Shown here: piece by piece, positions 51,338 to 59,035 of the stretch
Layout of the letters: every line of letters starts with the position of its first letter
Position numbering within the stretch: position 1 is the stretch's first letter
Source of the DNA: Bacillus sp. 1780r2a1
GTDB lineage: Bacteria > Bacillota > Bacilli > Bacillales > Bacillaceae_H
Direction of reading: 5' to 3'
NCBI GenBank assembly: GCA_024134725.1
Contig: CP099863.1
Location: forward strand, 987,501-1,051,500
Length of the DNA stretch: 64,000 nt
Notes under the pieces: model-generated
What the model was told of the DNA's origin: nothing
What the model saw: the letters and a program-made list of their open reading frames with translations, nothing else
Databases searched by the model: none
Made by a program: the position numbers and the translations under genes

Positions 51338-52798
51338 TTACGCTTTTAGGTTAGGAACTTCAAGTCCCAAGCCCCTTGCCACGCCCAAGCCGTATTCTGG
51401 ATCAGCTTTGTAGAAGTGAGCGATTTGACGAAGTTTAATCTCGTCTTTTTCAACTGGCTTCATCGCTTCTACGATGTTGTTTACTAAGCGCTCACGCTCT
51501 TCTGTTGACATTAGGCGGTACAAGTCACCAGCTTGCGTGTAGTGGTCATGATGGTCATACGGTGCATTTTCTGCTACGCCGCTAACAGGGAAAGCTGTCT
51601 GCTTGTGTTCAGGCGTTTCAGTTGGACCACCGTAGCTGTTTGGTTCGTAGTAAACGGATCCACCACCGTTGCCGTCAAAGCGCATTTGTCCATCACGCTG
51701 ATAGTGGTGAACGTCTGATTTTGGACGGTTGATTGGCAGGTGATTATGGTTGACACCTACGCGGTAACGATGCGCATCTGCATAAGCGAATAGACGCCCT
51801 TGAAGCATTTTATCTGGAGATGCCTCAATACCAGGAACGAATGCGCCAGGTGAGAACGCTGCTTGTTCAACTTCTGCAAAATAGTTTTCAGGATTGCGAT
51901 TTAACACCATGCGACCAACTTCAATTAATGGATAGTCTTTTTGAGACCATACTTTTGTTACGTCGAACGGATCGAAGCGGTATGTATCCGCATCTTCAAC
52001 AGGCATAATTTGTACATATAGCTTCCAAGCAGGGAAGTCGCCTTTTTCAATAGCATTAAATAAATCTTCTGTATGATAATCTGGGTTTTCACCAGCGAGT
52101 TTTGCTGCAAGGTCAGTTGGCAAGTTTTTTACGCCTTGCTCTGTCTTGAAGTGATATTTCACCCAAACAGCTTCTCCTTCTTTGTTTACCCATTTAAATG
52201 TATGACTGCCGAATCCGTGCATGTGACGGAATGTTGCAGGAATTCCGCGGTCGGACATAAGGATTGTTACTTGATGAAGAGACTCAGGTGATAAAGACCA
52301 GAAGTCCCAAACAGCATTAGGATTTTTTAAATGTGTTTGCGGATCTCTTTTTTGGGTATGAATAAAATCAGGGAACTTAATTGCATCGCGGATGAAAAAT
52401 ACCGGCGTGTTGTTCCCAACTAAGTCGTAGTTTCCTTCTTCTGTATAAAACTTTACTGCAAAACCGCGCGGATCACGAACCGTGTCAGCTGAACCACTTT
52501 CGCCAGCTACTGTTGAGAAGCGAATGAACATTGGCGTACGTTTTCCAACTTCAGATAGGAAATCTGCTTTTGTATAACTTGAAACGTCGTTTGTTACTTC
52601 GAAATAACCATGTGCACCAGCACCTTTGGCATGCACAACACGCTCTGGTACGCGTTCGCGATTAAAGTGAGCTAGTTTTTCTAATAAATGAACGTCTTGA
52701 ATTAACGTAGGGCCACGATATCCAGCTGTCATCGAGTTTTGGTTATCACCAACAGGAGCACCCCAGCTAGTCGTCAATTTTTTGTTATTTTCAGTCAT
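51338..52798 (-). CDS. katA: catalase, KatA type
   Basis: A monofunctional heme catalase of the small-subunit clade (486 aa), degrading hydrogen peroxide in the cytoplasm. The N-terminus [20 protein letters not shown] is typical. The distal His is in [14 protein letters not shown], the Asn in [13 protein letters not shown], and the proximal heme Tyr in [14 protein letters not shown]. The promoter contains an exact PerR box at 52868, so peroxide induction is expected as for B. subtilis katA. The gene is monocistronic. Confidence 0.95.
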   Translation of the reverse strand: MTENNKKLTTSWGAPVGDNQNSMTAGYRGPTLIQDVHLLEKLAHFNRERVPERVVHAKGAGAHGYFEVTNDVSSYTKADFLSEVGKRTPMFIRFSTVAGESGSADTVRDPRGFAVKFYTEEGNYDLVGNNTPVFFIRDAIKFPDFIHTQKRDPQTHLKNPNAVWDFWSLSPESLHQVTILMSDRGIPATFRHMHGFGSHTFKWVNKEGEAVWVKYHFKTEQGVKNLPTDLAAKLAGENPDYHTEDLFNAIEKGDFPAWKLYVQIMPVEDADTYRFDPFDVTKVWSQKDYPLIEVGRMVLNRNPENYFAEVEQAAFSPGAFVPGIEASPDKMLQGRLFAYADAHRYRVGVNHNHLPINRPKSDVHHYQRDGQMRFDGNGGGSVYYEPNSYGGPTETPEHKQTAFPVSGVAENAPYDHHDHYTQAGDLYRLMSTEERERLVNNIVEAMKPVEKDEIKLRQIAHFYKADPEYGLGVARGLGLEVPNLKA

Positions 52799-52867
52799 AA
52801 GATCACCTCGTAAAGTTTTAGTTGATAGTTTGATAATAACATATATTATATAAAAATCAATATTTTT

Positions 52868-52882
52868 TTATAATAATTATAA
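52868..52882. promoter_or_regulatory. PerR box
   Basis: TTATAATAATTATAA is an exact 15-bp match to the PerR consensus (TTATAATNATTATAA), 70 bp upstream of katA. Confidence 0.85.
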
Positions 52883-52943
52883 ATAACTGAAAGTTTTTAA
52901 TGGGTTTCCTAATTTCATAGATATGGGGAAAGAAGGAAAAACA

Positions 52944-52959
52944 TTAATAAAAAAACGCC
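52944..52959 (-). terminator. distal arm of a terminator split by the IS element
   Basis: TTAATAAAAAAACGCC is the exact reverse complement of 54264-54279. The two arms once formed the WXG100 gene terminator and are now 1.3 kb apart. Confidence 0.8.
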
Positions 52960-53008
52960 CTATCAAAGGGACTGACCCCTGTTTTTGAGACAGGAATCAA
53001 AACACCTT

Positions 53009-53857
53009 TTAAACAACCAGTTTTCTGTATTGTACAGGAGACTGGTTGTTTAATTTTGTTTGAATACGGGCATGGTTATAATACGTAATATAGCTTTTGA
53101 CGGTTTGCTCTACGATGGTAGTCGTAGTGTATGTCAACTCGTCAAGGTAGAACGTTTCAGACTTTAGTGAGGAATGAAACGATTCAATTGAGGCATTATC
53201 TGCGGGCGTCCCTTTTCGGGACATACTCATGATAATGCCTTTCTCTTTAATTGTTTGTTGATAAGCATACGATGTGTACACAGAGCCTTGATCACTATGC
53301 AACGTGCACCCTTCCGGTAGAGAAGGGAGTTGGTTAAGCGTGTCTAAAACAAACGCGACATTTTGACAATCACCTATGGAATACGCAATAATCTCTCCGT
53401 TAAATAAATCTTGAATACTTGAAAGATACAATGGTTTCGGCCCAAAAGGCAAGTACGTAATATCGGTCACGAGCTTTTGGAGAGGGCGTTCAGCTTGAAA
53501 GTCACGATTTAATACATTCTCTGCAACCTGATAAGGTTGCCCTGTTCGCTGCCGTTTCTTTCGTTTAACACGACATTGCCAACCGTATTTCTGCATGGTA
53601 CGCTGCACAAACTTGTGGTTAATCTTCATGGTTCGCTTGAGTACAGCTGTGATTTTTCGATAGCCATATCGAAACTTGTGTGCACGACATTGTTCACCCA
53701 CTTGCTGTTCCATCCATTTCTTTCGTGTATCCTGTTGACTATGCTGCTTCCAACGGTAGTAAGTGGATCGGGGAATACCAAGATGGAAACAGATTTGATA
53801 AATAGGGATTTGTTCTTTTAACTCTTCCACTAGGTTCACTGCGATTTCTGGTACCAC
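53009..53857 (-). CDS. IS3-family transposase OrfB (DDE integrase domain)
   Basis: The 282-aa catalytic half. DDE residues are intact: VTDITYLP (first Asp), HSDQGSVYTS (second Asp) and ADNASIESFHSSLKSE (Glu, about 35 residues later). The N-terminal HTH_21-like segment IPIYQICFHLGIPRSTYYRW and the IAYSIGDC block fit the IS3 OrfB family. It is mainly expressed as an OrfAB fusion by -1 frameshifting from orfA at 53878-53884. The nominal GTG start gives a free OrfB. Confidence 0.92.
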   Translation of the reverse strand: MVPEIAVNLVEELKEQIPIYQICFHLGIPRSTYYRWKQHSQQDTRKKWMEQQVGEQCRAHKFRYGYRKITAVLKRTMKINHKFVQRTMQKYGWQCRVKRKKRQRTGQPYQVAENVLNRDFQAERPLQKLVTDITYLPFGPKPLYLSSIQDLFNGEIIAYSIGDCQNVAFVLDTLNQLPSLPEGCTLHSDQGSVYTSYAYQQTIKEKGIIMSMSRKGTPADNASIESFHSSLKSETFYLDELTYTTTTIVEQTVKSYITYYNHARIQTKLNNQSPVQYRKLVV

Positions 53858-54159
53858 TTCCTTTCCAATTCCTTGTACTTTTTTAAAATCTCGATTTGTT
53901 GCTTTAACTGTCGGTTCTCAGCCTCTAACTTCGCTGTCTCGCTTTCAAAATCAGGACCTTTTCCATAGGCATATTGCTTGCCTACTGGCTGTTCCAACCG
54001 GTGTACATTCCCAGTTTGATACCACTTCATCCACGTTTTTAATTGGGTAGGATTTCGAATGTTTAGTTGTGATAAGACTTCTTTTACAGGTACACCGGCT
54101 AATCTCATTTCAATTGCCTTTAACTTTAGTTCGACTGGATAACTGACTCTTGTTCCCAT
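53836..54159 (-). CDS. IS3-family OrfA (HTH, leucine zipper)
   Basis: A 107-aa DNA-binding subunit: helix-turn-helix VELKLKAIEMRLAGVPVKEV and LSQLNIRNPTQLKTWMKWYQ, followed by a coiled coil ESETAKLEAENRQLKQQIEI. It overlaps orfB by 22 bp in the -1 frame. The heptamer A-AAA-AAG (minus strand, 53884-53878) lies in its LKK codons, and the -1 frame is open through to orfB. Confidence 0.9.
   Translation of the reverse strand: MGTRVSYPVELKLKAIEMRLAGVPVKEVLSQLNIRNPTQLKTWMKWYQTGNVHRLEQPVGKQYAYGKGPDFESETAKLEAENRQLKQQIEILKKYKELERKWYQKSQ
53878..53884 (-). other. programmed -1 frameshift site
   Basis: AAAAAAG read as A-AAA-AAG in the orfA frame (codons TTA AAA AAG). This is the standard IS3 slippery heptamer producing the OrfAB transposase. 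Confidence 0.75.
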
Positions 54160-54263
54160 AGAAAAAACACCTCCAAGTGATGGTTAGGTACTACATACCC
54201 AGTTTTCAACTTAAAGGTGTTTTTTATTTGTCTCACTTTACGGGGTCAGTCCCCAAAAGATAA

Positions 54264-54279
54264 GGCGTTTTTTTATTAA
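54264..54279 (-). terminator. proximal arm of the split WXG100 terminator
   Basis: GGCGTTTTTTTATTAA overlaps the stop codon of the WXG100 gene. It is the perfect 16-bp partner of 52944-52959 across the insertion. Confidence 0.8.
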
Positions 54280-54569
54280 CCGCGAATTTGGCTAGCGATT
54301 TGGTTGTCTGTGTCTTCAAGAACGTTCGCAGAGTCATCAAGCTGCTTAGCGATTTTGTTAAGCAAGTTTGACATTTCAACGAATGATGGTTTTAATTCTT
54401 CGTACTGAGCGATGAATGCTTGGCTAGAAGAACCTTCCCACATATCTTGTAATTGGTTTCTCATAGTGTCAAGGCGACCTACTAAATCTTGTACTTGACC
54501 ACTTTCATTATTATAGCGAGCTGCCATTTCACGAAGTTCAGCAGGCGTTACGCGAATGATTCCTGACAT
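54276..54569 (-). CDS. WXG100-family type VII secretion protein (EsxA/YukE-like)
   Basis: A 97-aa helical hairpin protein secreted by ESAT-6-like (type VII) systems. MSGIIRVTPAELREMAARYN begins helix 1, the WEG turn (LQDMWEGSSSQAF, residue about 44) is the WXG motif, and SFVEMSNLLNKIAKQLDDSA is helix 2. The C-terminus lacks a clear YxxxD/E export motif; VLEDTDNQIA is the closest. No yukD/yukC/essB/essC gene is adjacent, so it is an orphan copy, either a substrate or partner of a system elsewhere. Its terminator is interrupted by the IS3 element, so its transcript may run into the transposase. Confidence 0.92.
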   Translation of the reverse strand: MSGIIRVTPAELREMAARYNNESGQVQDLVGRLDTMRNQLQDMWEGSSSQAFIAQYEELKPSFVEMSNLLNKIAKQLDDSANVLEDTDNQIASQIRG

Positions 54570-54784
54570 GGAAAAACATCTCCTTTACTATGTATTTTCA
54601 TTTACTATTTTAAAAAAAAATTCCAGTAACAGTCAAAAGAAATTTGAAAAAATTAGCAAAAACGAATCGATAGTTCTATATAATAGAAGCCCTTATACTT
54701 ATAAAGAACGATTAAATTTGGTTGTTCTGGTCTTTATTCCCACTGGTAAAATAGGTCTAATGTTTCCTGAATTGGAAGAAGTGT

Positions 54785-55015
54785 GTGCAGGAAGTAAGAG
54801 GTAGAACGCACATAAGAAGCGCCTCATCTTGGAAAACTATAAAAACAATTAGTAGTAAGGTTAAGCAAACAACCACAGTTCCTAGACAGCAAACATATGA
54901 TTTGCAAACAAATGTTATTCATGACGTGATACGTTTTCAAGAAGTTGTAAATAAAATGAATGCGCAAAGAATGACAATCTACTATGATACTAAATCCAAT
55001 TCAGATTTTGAATAA
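54785..55015 (+). CDS. possible short protein, 76 aa
   Basis: An open frame from a GTG with a weak GGAAG ribosome site, encoding a basic N-terminal part (MQEVRGRTHIRSASSWKTIK) and a more regular C-terminal part (NVIHDVIRFQEVVNKMNAQR MTIYYDTKSN). It lies alone in the gap between the WXG100 gene and the PTS regulator. It is not similar to anything I recognise and could be the remnant of a longer gene, since the frame is open only eight codons further upstream. A real gene is possible but unproven. Confidence 0.3.
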   Translation: MQEVRGRTHIRSASSWKTIKTISSKVKQTTTVPRQQTYDLQTNVIHDVIRFQEVVNKMNAQRMTIYYDTKSNSDFE

Positions 55016-55094
55016 AGCAAAGCCCACACAAAAAGTTTGTTACAATAACGGCAGAGTATATTTGTGTGCAGCGGAGAGAACAAGAAAGGGTTTT

Positions 55095-55108
55095 AGAAAA
55101 CGTTTTCT
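55095..55108. promoter_or_regulatory. CcpA cre site
   Basis: AGAAAACGTTTTCT, a perfect 14-bp palindrome with the central CG of cre, 45 bp before the PTS regulator gene. Confidence 0.7.
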
Positions 55109-55153
55109 TTGTTGATGTTATGGCGTATTGTAGAGATTAAGGAGGAACACAAC

Positions 55154-57217
55154 ATGGTTTTAGATGAACGAAGTGCAGCACTGTTGCAGAACTTGCAGCA
55201 GGTAAAAAGCTTAACGATGGCTGAAATTGAAGAAAAGACCAGTCTGACAAGAAGACAAGTTCAGTATGGAATGAAAAAAGCAAATGACTGGTTAGAAGCA
55301 CACGGCTATGAACCTATTCAGTTTGATCGAAAAGTAGGATACTACTTGATTGCTAGTCTTCCAGTGAAAGATTTACAGGCAAAACTGACAAAGCAGAGCT
55401 ACGTGTTTTCAGAGAGTGATCGTGAACAAGTTTTCTACCTAATGCTGCTTCTTAGTGAGGAAGAGCTGTCTGTTTATCATTTTCAAAGCGCGGTAGGCGT
55501 TTCGCGAAATACCGTGTTGAAGGACCTTCAAAAATTAAAAAAGAAAGCCAAGAGCTACGGTCTAGATATTCACTATTCAAAAGTGAAAGGATATGTCATA
55601 AAAGGCGAGCATGAGTCAAAGCTGTATCTTCTTGAGCAAATCATTCATGAGCTTTTGCAAAACGGCAGCAGTCAGCCGGTTGTTACGTGCATTTGGGGAA
55701 CGAAGCAAGCTCAGCTTGAACATATTCAAAGTGAGCTTGAGGCAGCGGAACATCAGCTTGGCGTGTCTTTTACGGATGAAAGGCTAGATGAGTTATCATT
55801 TTTATTTTTAGCACTAGATCAATTAATTTGTAAGGGCGACACCTTGCCATACCAAGAGAGCTGGCGACCTTTAGTTGAAACAAATGAGTACAAGGTAGTA
55901 GAAGCACTAACATATAGCCAGACATTTTCACCCGACTGGAGCAAGGATGACAAGCTATATGCAACGCTTCATTTACTTGGAATGAACCGAACAAAAGACG
56001 TTTCGCCTTTTCAAGAAAACGAACTGATTGAAACCTGCTTGCTGTCAGTTATTGATGAATTTGAGCGCTTGTCTTGTATTGAACTGCAGGAAAAAGAAGA
56101 GCTATATCAACAGTTATTTGTTCACTTTAAGCCTGCATATTATCGCATGAAGTATCAGCTTACGCCTGCTCATACGATGGTTGAACGTATTAAGAATGTG
56201 TATCCAGAGCTGTATCACTTAACGAATAAATCGCTTGGGCCGATGAGGAAAGAACTTGACTGCCCGATACCTGAAAGCGAAGTTGCCTACTTTACCGTTT
56301 ATTTTGGCGGGTGGTTAAGAAAACAAGGAACAACGTTAGATGGTAGGAAGCGAGCAATTGTCGTTTGTCCAAACGGTGTAGGGATTAGTAATATTCTTAT
56401 CTATACATTGCGCGAACTTTTTCCAGATCTTTTATTTTTGGACGCTTTGTCTGTGCGCGAGATGTCGACGTATTCGTTGAGCTATGATCTTATCTTTTCA
56501 ACCGTTCATTTACGAACAAACGCACTGCTGTTTGTTGTTCCACCAATTTTAGGCATAGAGGATAAAGAAAAGTTAAAACAGCACGTCATGCAGGAGCTGT
56601 ACGGATACACTTCCAACCAAGTGAACCTGGAAGCGGTTATGAAGGTCATTGAAAGCTACGCGACGATTCATCAGCGTAAGGAGCTGCAAAGCGCGCTTCA
56701 GTCACAGCTGCAGACGCATGTGCAAAAAACAACGAAGTATTCGTTAGAGGAGGTGGAAAAGCCGGTGCTAAAGGAATTATTAACGGCTGAAACGATTCAG
56801 CTAAAGCCAAGAGTTTCAAGTTGGCAAGAAAGCATTGAAGAAGCAGCCGCACCGCTTTTGAAGATTGGTGCTATTGAAAAGAGCTATGTGGAAGCTATGG
56901 TTACTTCTATAGAAGAAACAGGACCTTATGTTGTTATTACGCCGGGAGTTGCGATTCCACATGCTCGTCCTGAACACGGAGTTCGTTCACTGTCTATGAG
57001 CTTATTAAAGTTAGATGAGCCGGTGGATTTTGGAGGGAACAAGCTGGTTCAAATCATCATTGTGCTCGCTGCTACGGACAATGAGTCGCATCTAAAAGCA
57101 CTCGTGCAGCTGACGCAGCTTTTAGGAGAACCAAGTAACATTGAAGATATCATTGCTAGCTCAAGCGCAGAACATATTTTAACTTATATTAATCAATATT
57201 CAGAGGAGGAAATGTAA
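55154..57217 (+). CDS. BglG/MtlR-type PRD regulator with EIIB and EIIA domains
   Basis: A 687-aa PTS-controlled activator: two N-terminal helix-turn-helix regions (LTMAEIEEKTSLTRRQVQYG and FQSAVGVSRNTVLKDLQKLK), two PRDs (about 170-390), a GatB-like EIIB domain with phospho-Cys in VVCPNGVGISN (Cys405), and a C-terminal EIIA (mannitol/fructose/ascorbate class) with phospho-His in TPGVAIPHARPEHG (His603). No separate EIIA gene exists in the operon, so this EIIA domain may also serve transport. ATG at 55154 with AAGGAGG upstream is used; an in-frame ATG 15 codons up lacks a ribosome site and overlaps the cre. Confidence 0.9.
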   Translation: MVLDERSAALLQNLQQVKSLTMAEIEEKTSLTRRQVQYGMKKANDWLEAHGYEPIQFDRKVGYYLIASLPVKDLQAKLTKQSYVFSESDREQVFYLMLLLSEEELSVYHFQSAVGVSRNTVLKDLQKLKKKAKSYGLDIHYSKVKGYVIKGEHESKLYLLEQIIHELLQNGSSQPVVTCIWGTKQAQLEHIQSELEAAEHQLGVSFTDERLDELSFLFLALDQLICKGDTLPYQESWRPLVETNEYKVVEALTYSQTFSPDWSKDDKLYATLHLLGMNRTKDVSPFQENELIETCLLSVIDEFERLSCIELQEKEELYQQLFVHFKPAYYRMKYQLTPAHTMVERIKNVYPELYHLTNKSLGPMRKELDCPIPESEVAYFTVYFGGWLRKQGTTLDGRKRAIVVCPNGVGISNILIYTLRELFPDLLFLDALSVREMSTYSLSYDLIFSTVHLRTNALLFVVPPILGIEDKEKLKQHVMQELYGYTSNQVNLEAVMKVIESYATIHQRKELQSALQSQLQTHVQKTTKYSLEEVEKPVLKELLTAETIQLKPRVSSWQESIEEAAAPLLKIGAIEKSYVEAMVTSIEETGPYVVITPGVAIPHARPEHGVRSLSMSLLKLDEPVDFGGNKLVQIIIVLAATDNESHLKALVQLTQLLGEPSNIEDIIASSSAEHILTYINQYSEEEM

Positions 57218-57484
57218 ATGAAAATTATGGTTGTATGTGGAAATGGATTAGGAAGCAGTTTTATTATGGAGATGAACGTAAAGAAAGCGTTAACAGAAAT
57301 GGGGAAAACAGCAGAGGTAGATCACACAGATCTAGCATCAGCAAAAACGGAAACAGCCGATGTATTCATTGGGGCAGCTGATATTGTTGGGCAATTAAAC
57401 GACGGTACGCGTCAAATCGTGACGCTGGAAAATATGATGAGCATTCCAGAAATCAAATCAAAGCTAGAGCCAATCGTTTCATAA
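57218..57484 (+). CDS. ulaB: PTS ascorbate-type EIIB
   Basis: An 88-aa EIIB of the lactose/cellobiose-SgaB fold: IMVVCGNGLGSSFIMEMNVK with phospho-Cys7, followed by EVDHTDLASAKTETADVFIG and IVTLENMMSIPEIKSKL. It accepts phosphate from EIIA and passes it to the sugar at the EIIC. It starts on the base after the regulator's stop, so the genes are tightly coupled. Specificity for ascorbate follows from the neighbouring UlaA-type EIIC. Confidence 0.85.
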   Translation: MKIMVVCGNGLGSSFIMEMNVKKALTEMGKTAEVDHTDLASAKTETADVFIGAADIVGQLNDGTRQIVTLENMMSIPEIKSKLEPIVS

Positions 57485-57510
57485 TTCCTGATCAATAAGG
57501 GGGTCAGACT

Positions 57511-58779
57511 ATGTTAGACATCATTATGAAAGACATCTTAGGAACACCGTCCATTCTCGTTGGTTTGTTTGCGCTTGTTGGTTTACTTCTTCAGCGCAAG
57601 CAAACCGCGGACGTTGTGTCCGGTACGTTAAAAACAGTTATGGGCTTTATCATTATCGGAGCGGGAGCAACCGTATTAACGGGATCGCTTGATATTTTCA
57701 GCAATATGTTTGATAAAGCTTTTAACGTGGCAGGCGTTATTCCAAATAACGAAGCGATTGTCGCGGCTGCTCAAAGCAAATTCGGGACATCTACCGCTTT
57801 AATTATGGTATTTGGGATGATTGCCAATATTCTATTAGCAAAGTTTACTCGCTTCAAATATATTTTCTTAACAGGACATCACACGCTTTTCATGGCTTGC
57901 TTAATTGCAGCAACATTATCAATTGGCGGACTTCAAGGAGTTCCACTCGTGTTAATTGGGTCCATACTTTTAGGGTTATGTATGGTATTATTTCCAGCGC
58001 TTCTTCAGCCGTACGTGCGTCAAATTACGGGAAGTGATGATTTTGCCATCGGACATTTTGGAACAATCGGCTATTTCGTATCAGCAAAAGTCGGAAAAAT
58101 ATTCGGGAACAAAGAAAAAACAACGGAACAAATCAAAGTTCCTCAATCTTTAGGGTTTTTAAGAGATACGTCCGTTGCGGTTTCGCTGACGATGACGATT
58201 TTCTTCTTAGTTGTGGCACTGTTTGCCGGACAAGAGTACATTGAGTCTACTTTATCTGGCGGATCAAACTTTATTGTGTTCTCATTCATTCAAGCTATTA
58301 CTTTTGCAGCCGGTGTGTACATCATTTTGGCTGGAGTTCGTATGCTGATTGCTGAAATCGTTCCGGCGTTTAAAGGAATTGCGGATAAGGTTGCGCCTGA
58401 CACGAAGCCAGCCCTTGACTGTCCAACGGTCTTTCCATTCGCACCGAATGCAGTAATTATCGGGTTTTTATTCAGTTTTATTGCAGGATTATTATCCATG
58501 TTCTTCTTACCTTTACTAGGTTTAAAAGTCATCGTACCAGGTCTCGTACCGCACTTTTTCACAGGTGCAGCAGCCGGTGTATTTGGAAATGCAACAGGTG
58601 GGCGTAGAGGAGCGATGGCAGGAGCGTTCTGTAACGGATTAATTATCAGCTTCATTCCAGCTCTTCTATTAGTATTCATGGGCGACGTTGGGTTTGAAGG
58701 AACAACCTTTGGTGACTCTGACTTTGGTGTCATTGGAATCTTGATTTTAATGATTATGAAACTATTAGGGTTATCGTAA
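57511..58779 (+). CDS. ulaA: PTS ascorbate-specific EIIC (UlaA/SgaT)
   Basis: A 422-aa membrane component with about 11 helices in the UlaA/SgaT family, which imports and phosphorylates L-ascorbate. Landmarks: the N-terminal IMKDILGTPSILVGLFALVG and KTVMGFIIIGAGATVLTG, the substrate-region FLTGHHTLFMACLIAATLSI, FAIGHFGTIGYF, and PHFFTGAAAGVFGNATGGRR. No ulaD/E/F/G catabolic genes are linked. A terminator follows, closing a three-gene regulator-EIIB-EIIC operon. Confidence 0.92.
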   Translation: MLDIIMKDILGTPSILVGLFALVGLLLQRKQTADVVSGTLKTVMGFIIIGAGATVLTGSLDIFSNMFDKAFNVAGVIPNNEAIVAAAQSKFGTSTALIMVFGMIANILLAKFTRFKYIFLTGHHTLFMACLIAATLSIGGLQGVPLVLIGSILLGLCMVLFPALLQPYVRQITGSDDFAIGHFGTIGYFVSAKVGKIFGNKEKTTEQIKVPQSLGFLRDTSVAVSLTMTIFFLVVALFAGQEYIESTLSGGSNFIVFSFIQAITFAAGVYIILAGVRMLIAEIVPAFKGIADKVAPDTKPALDCPTVFPFAPNAVIIGFLFSFIAGLLSMFFLPLLGLKVIVPGLVPHFFTGAAAGVFGNATGGRRGAMAGAFCNGLIISFIPALLLVFMGDVGFEGTTFGDSDFGVIGILILMIMKLLGLS

Positions 58780-58781
58780 AT

Positions 58782-58823
58782 AAAAAGATACAGACTGAAA
58801 TATTTTCGGTCTGTATCTTTTTT
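58782..58823 (+). terminator. intrinsic terminator of the ascorbate PTS operon
   Basis: AAAAAGATACAGAC...GTCTGTATCTTTTTTT hairpin with T7. Confidence 0.9.
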
Positions 58824-59035
58824 TGTGCGTTTATATGCTTATATCAAGTATTTAGGGAGTGAAAAGTTCTTTTTTGCTTATGAAAGGTTATTGACTTGGT
58901 TTTTTTAACCTTAAATAGAAAATAAATGATTTAATGTGTGAATATTTATGCTAATATATAAAAATGTGACTCAAAAATAAGTCTTATGTACTGCGTCTTT
59001 ATTCTTGGGTCAGAATAGAAAGGGAGGTTATGCGA

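Larger units (their letters stand above)
52968..54253 (-). mobile_element. IS3-family insertion sequence (1286 bp)
   Basis: Terminal inverted repeats begin GGGACTGACCCC at both ends and stay similar for about 43 bp (GAGACA, AAACACCTTT). A 4-bp direct repeat CAAA flanks it (52964-52967 and 54254-54257). It carries two overlapping minus-strand frames with an A-AAA-AAG slippery site, as in IS3 elements with programmed -1 frameshifting. All parts look intact, so it may be active. It sits in the loop of the WXG100 terminator. Confidence 0.92.

Noticed and set aside
54556-54804. 82-codon plus-strand frame starting inside the WXG100 start region
   Set aside because: It begins in the antisense of the WXG100 start and has low-complexity Lys/Ser-rich composition without a ribosome site.
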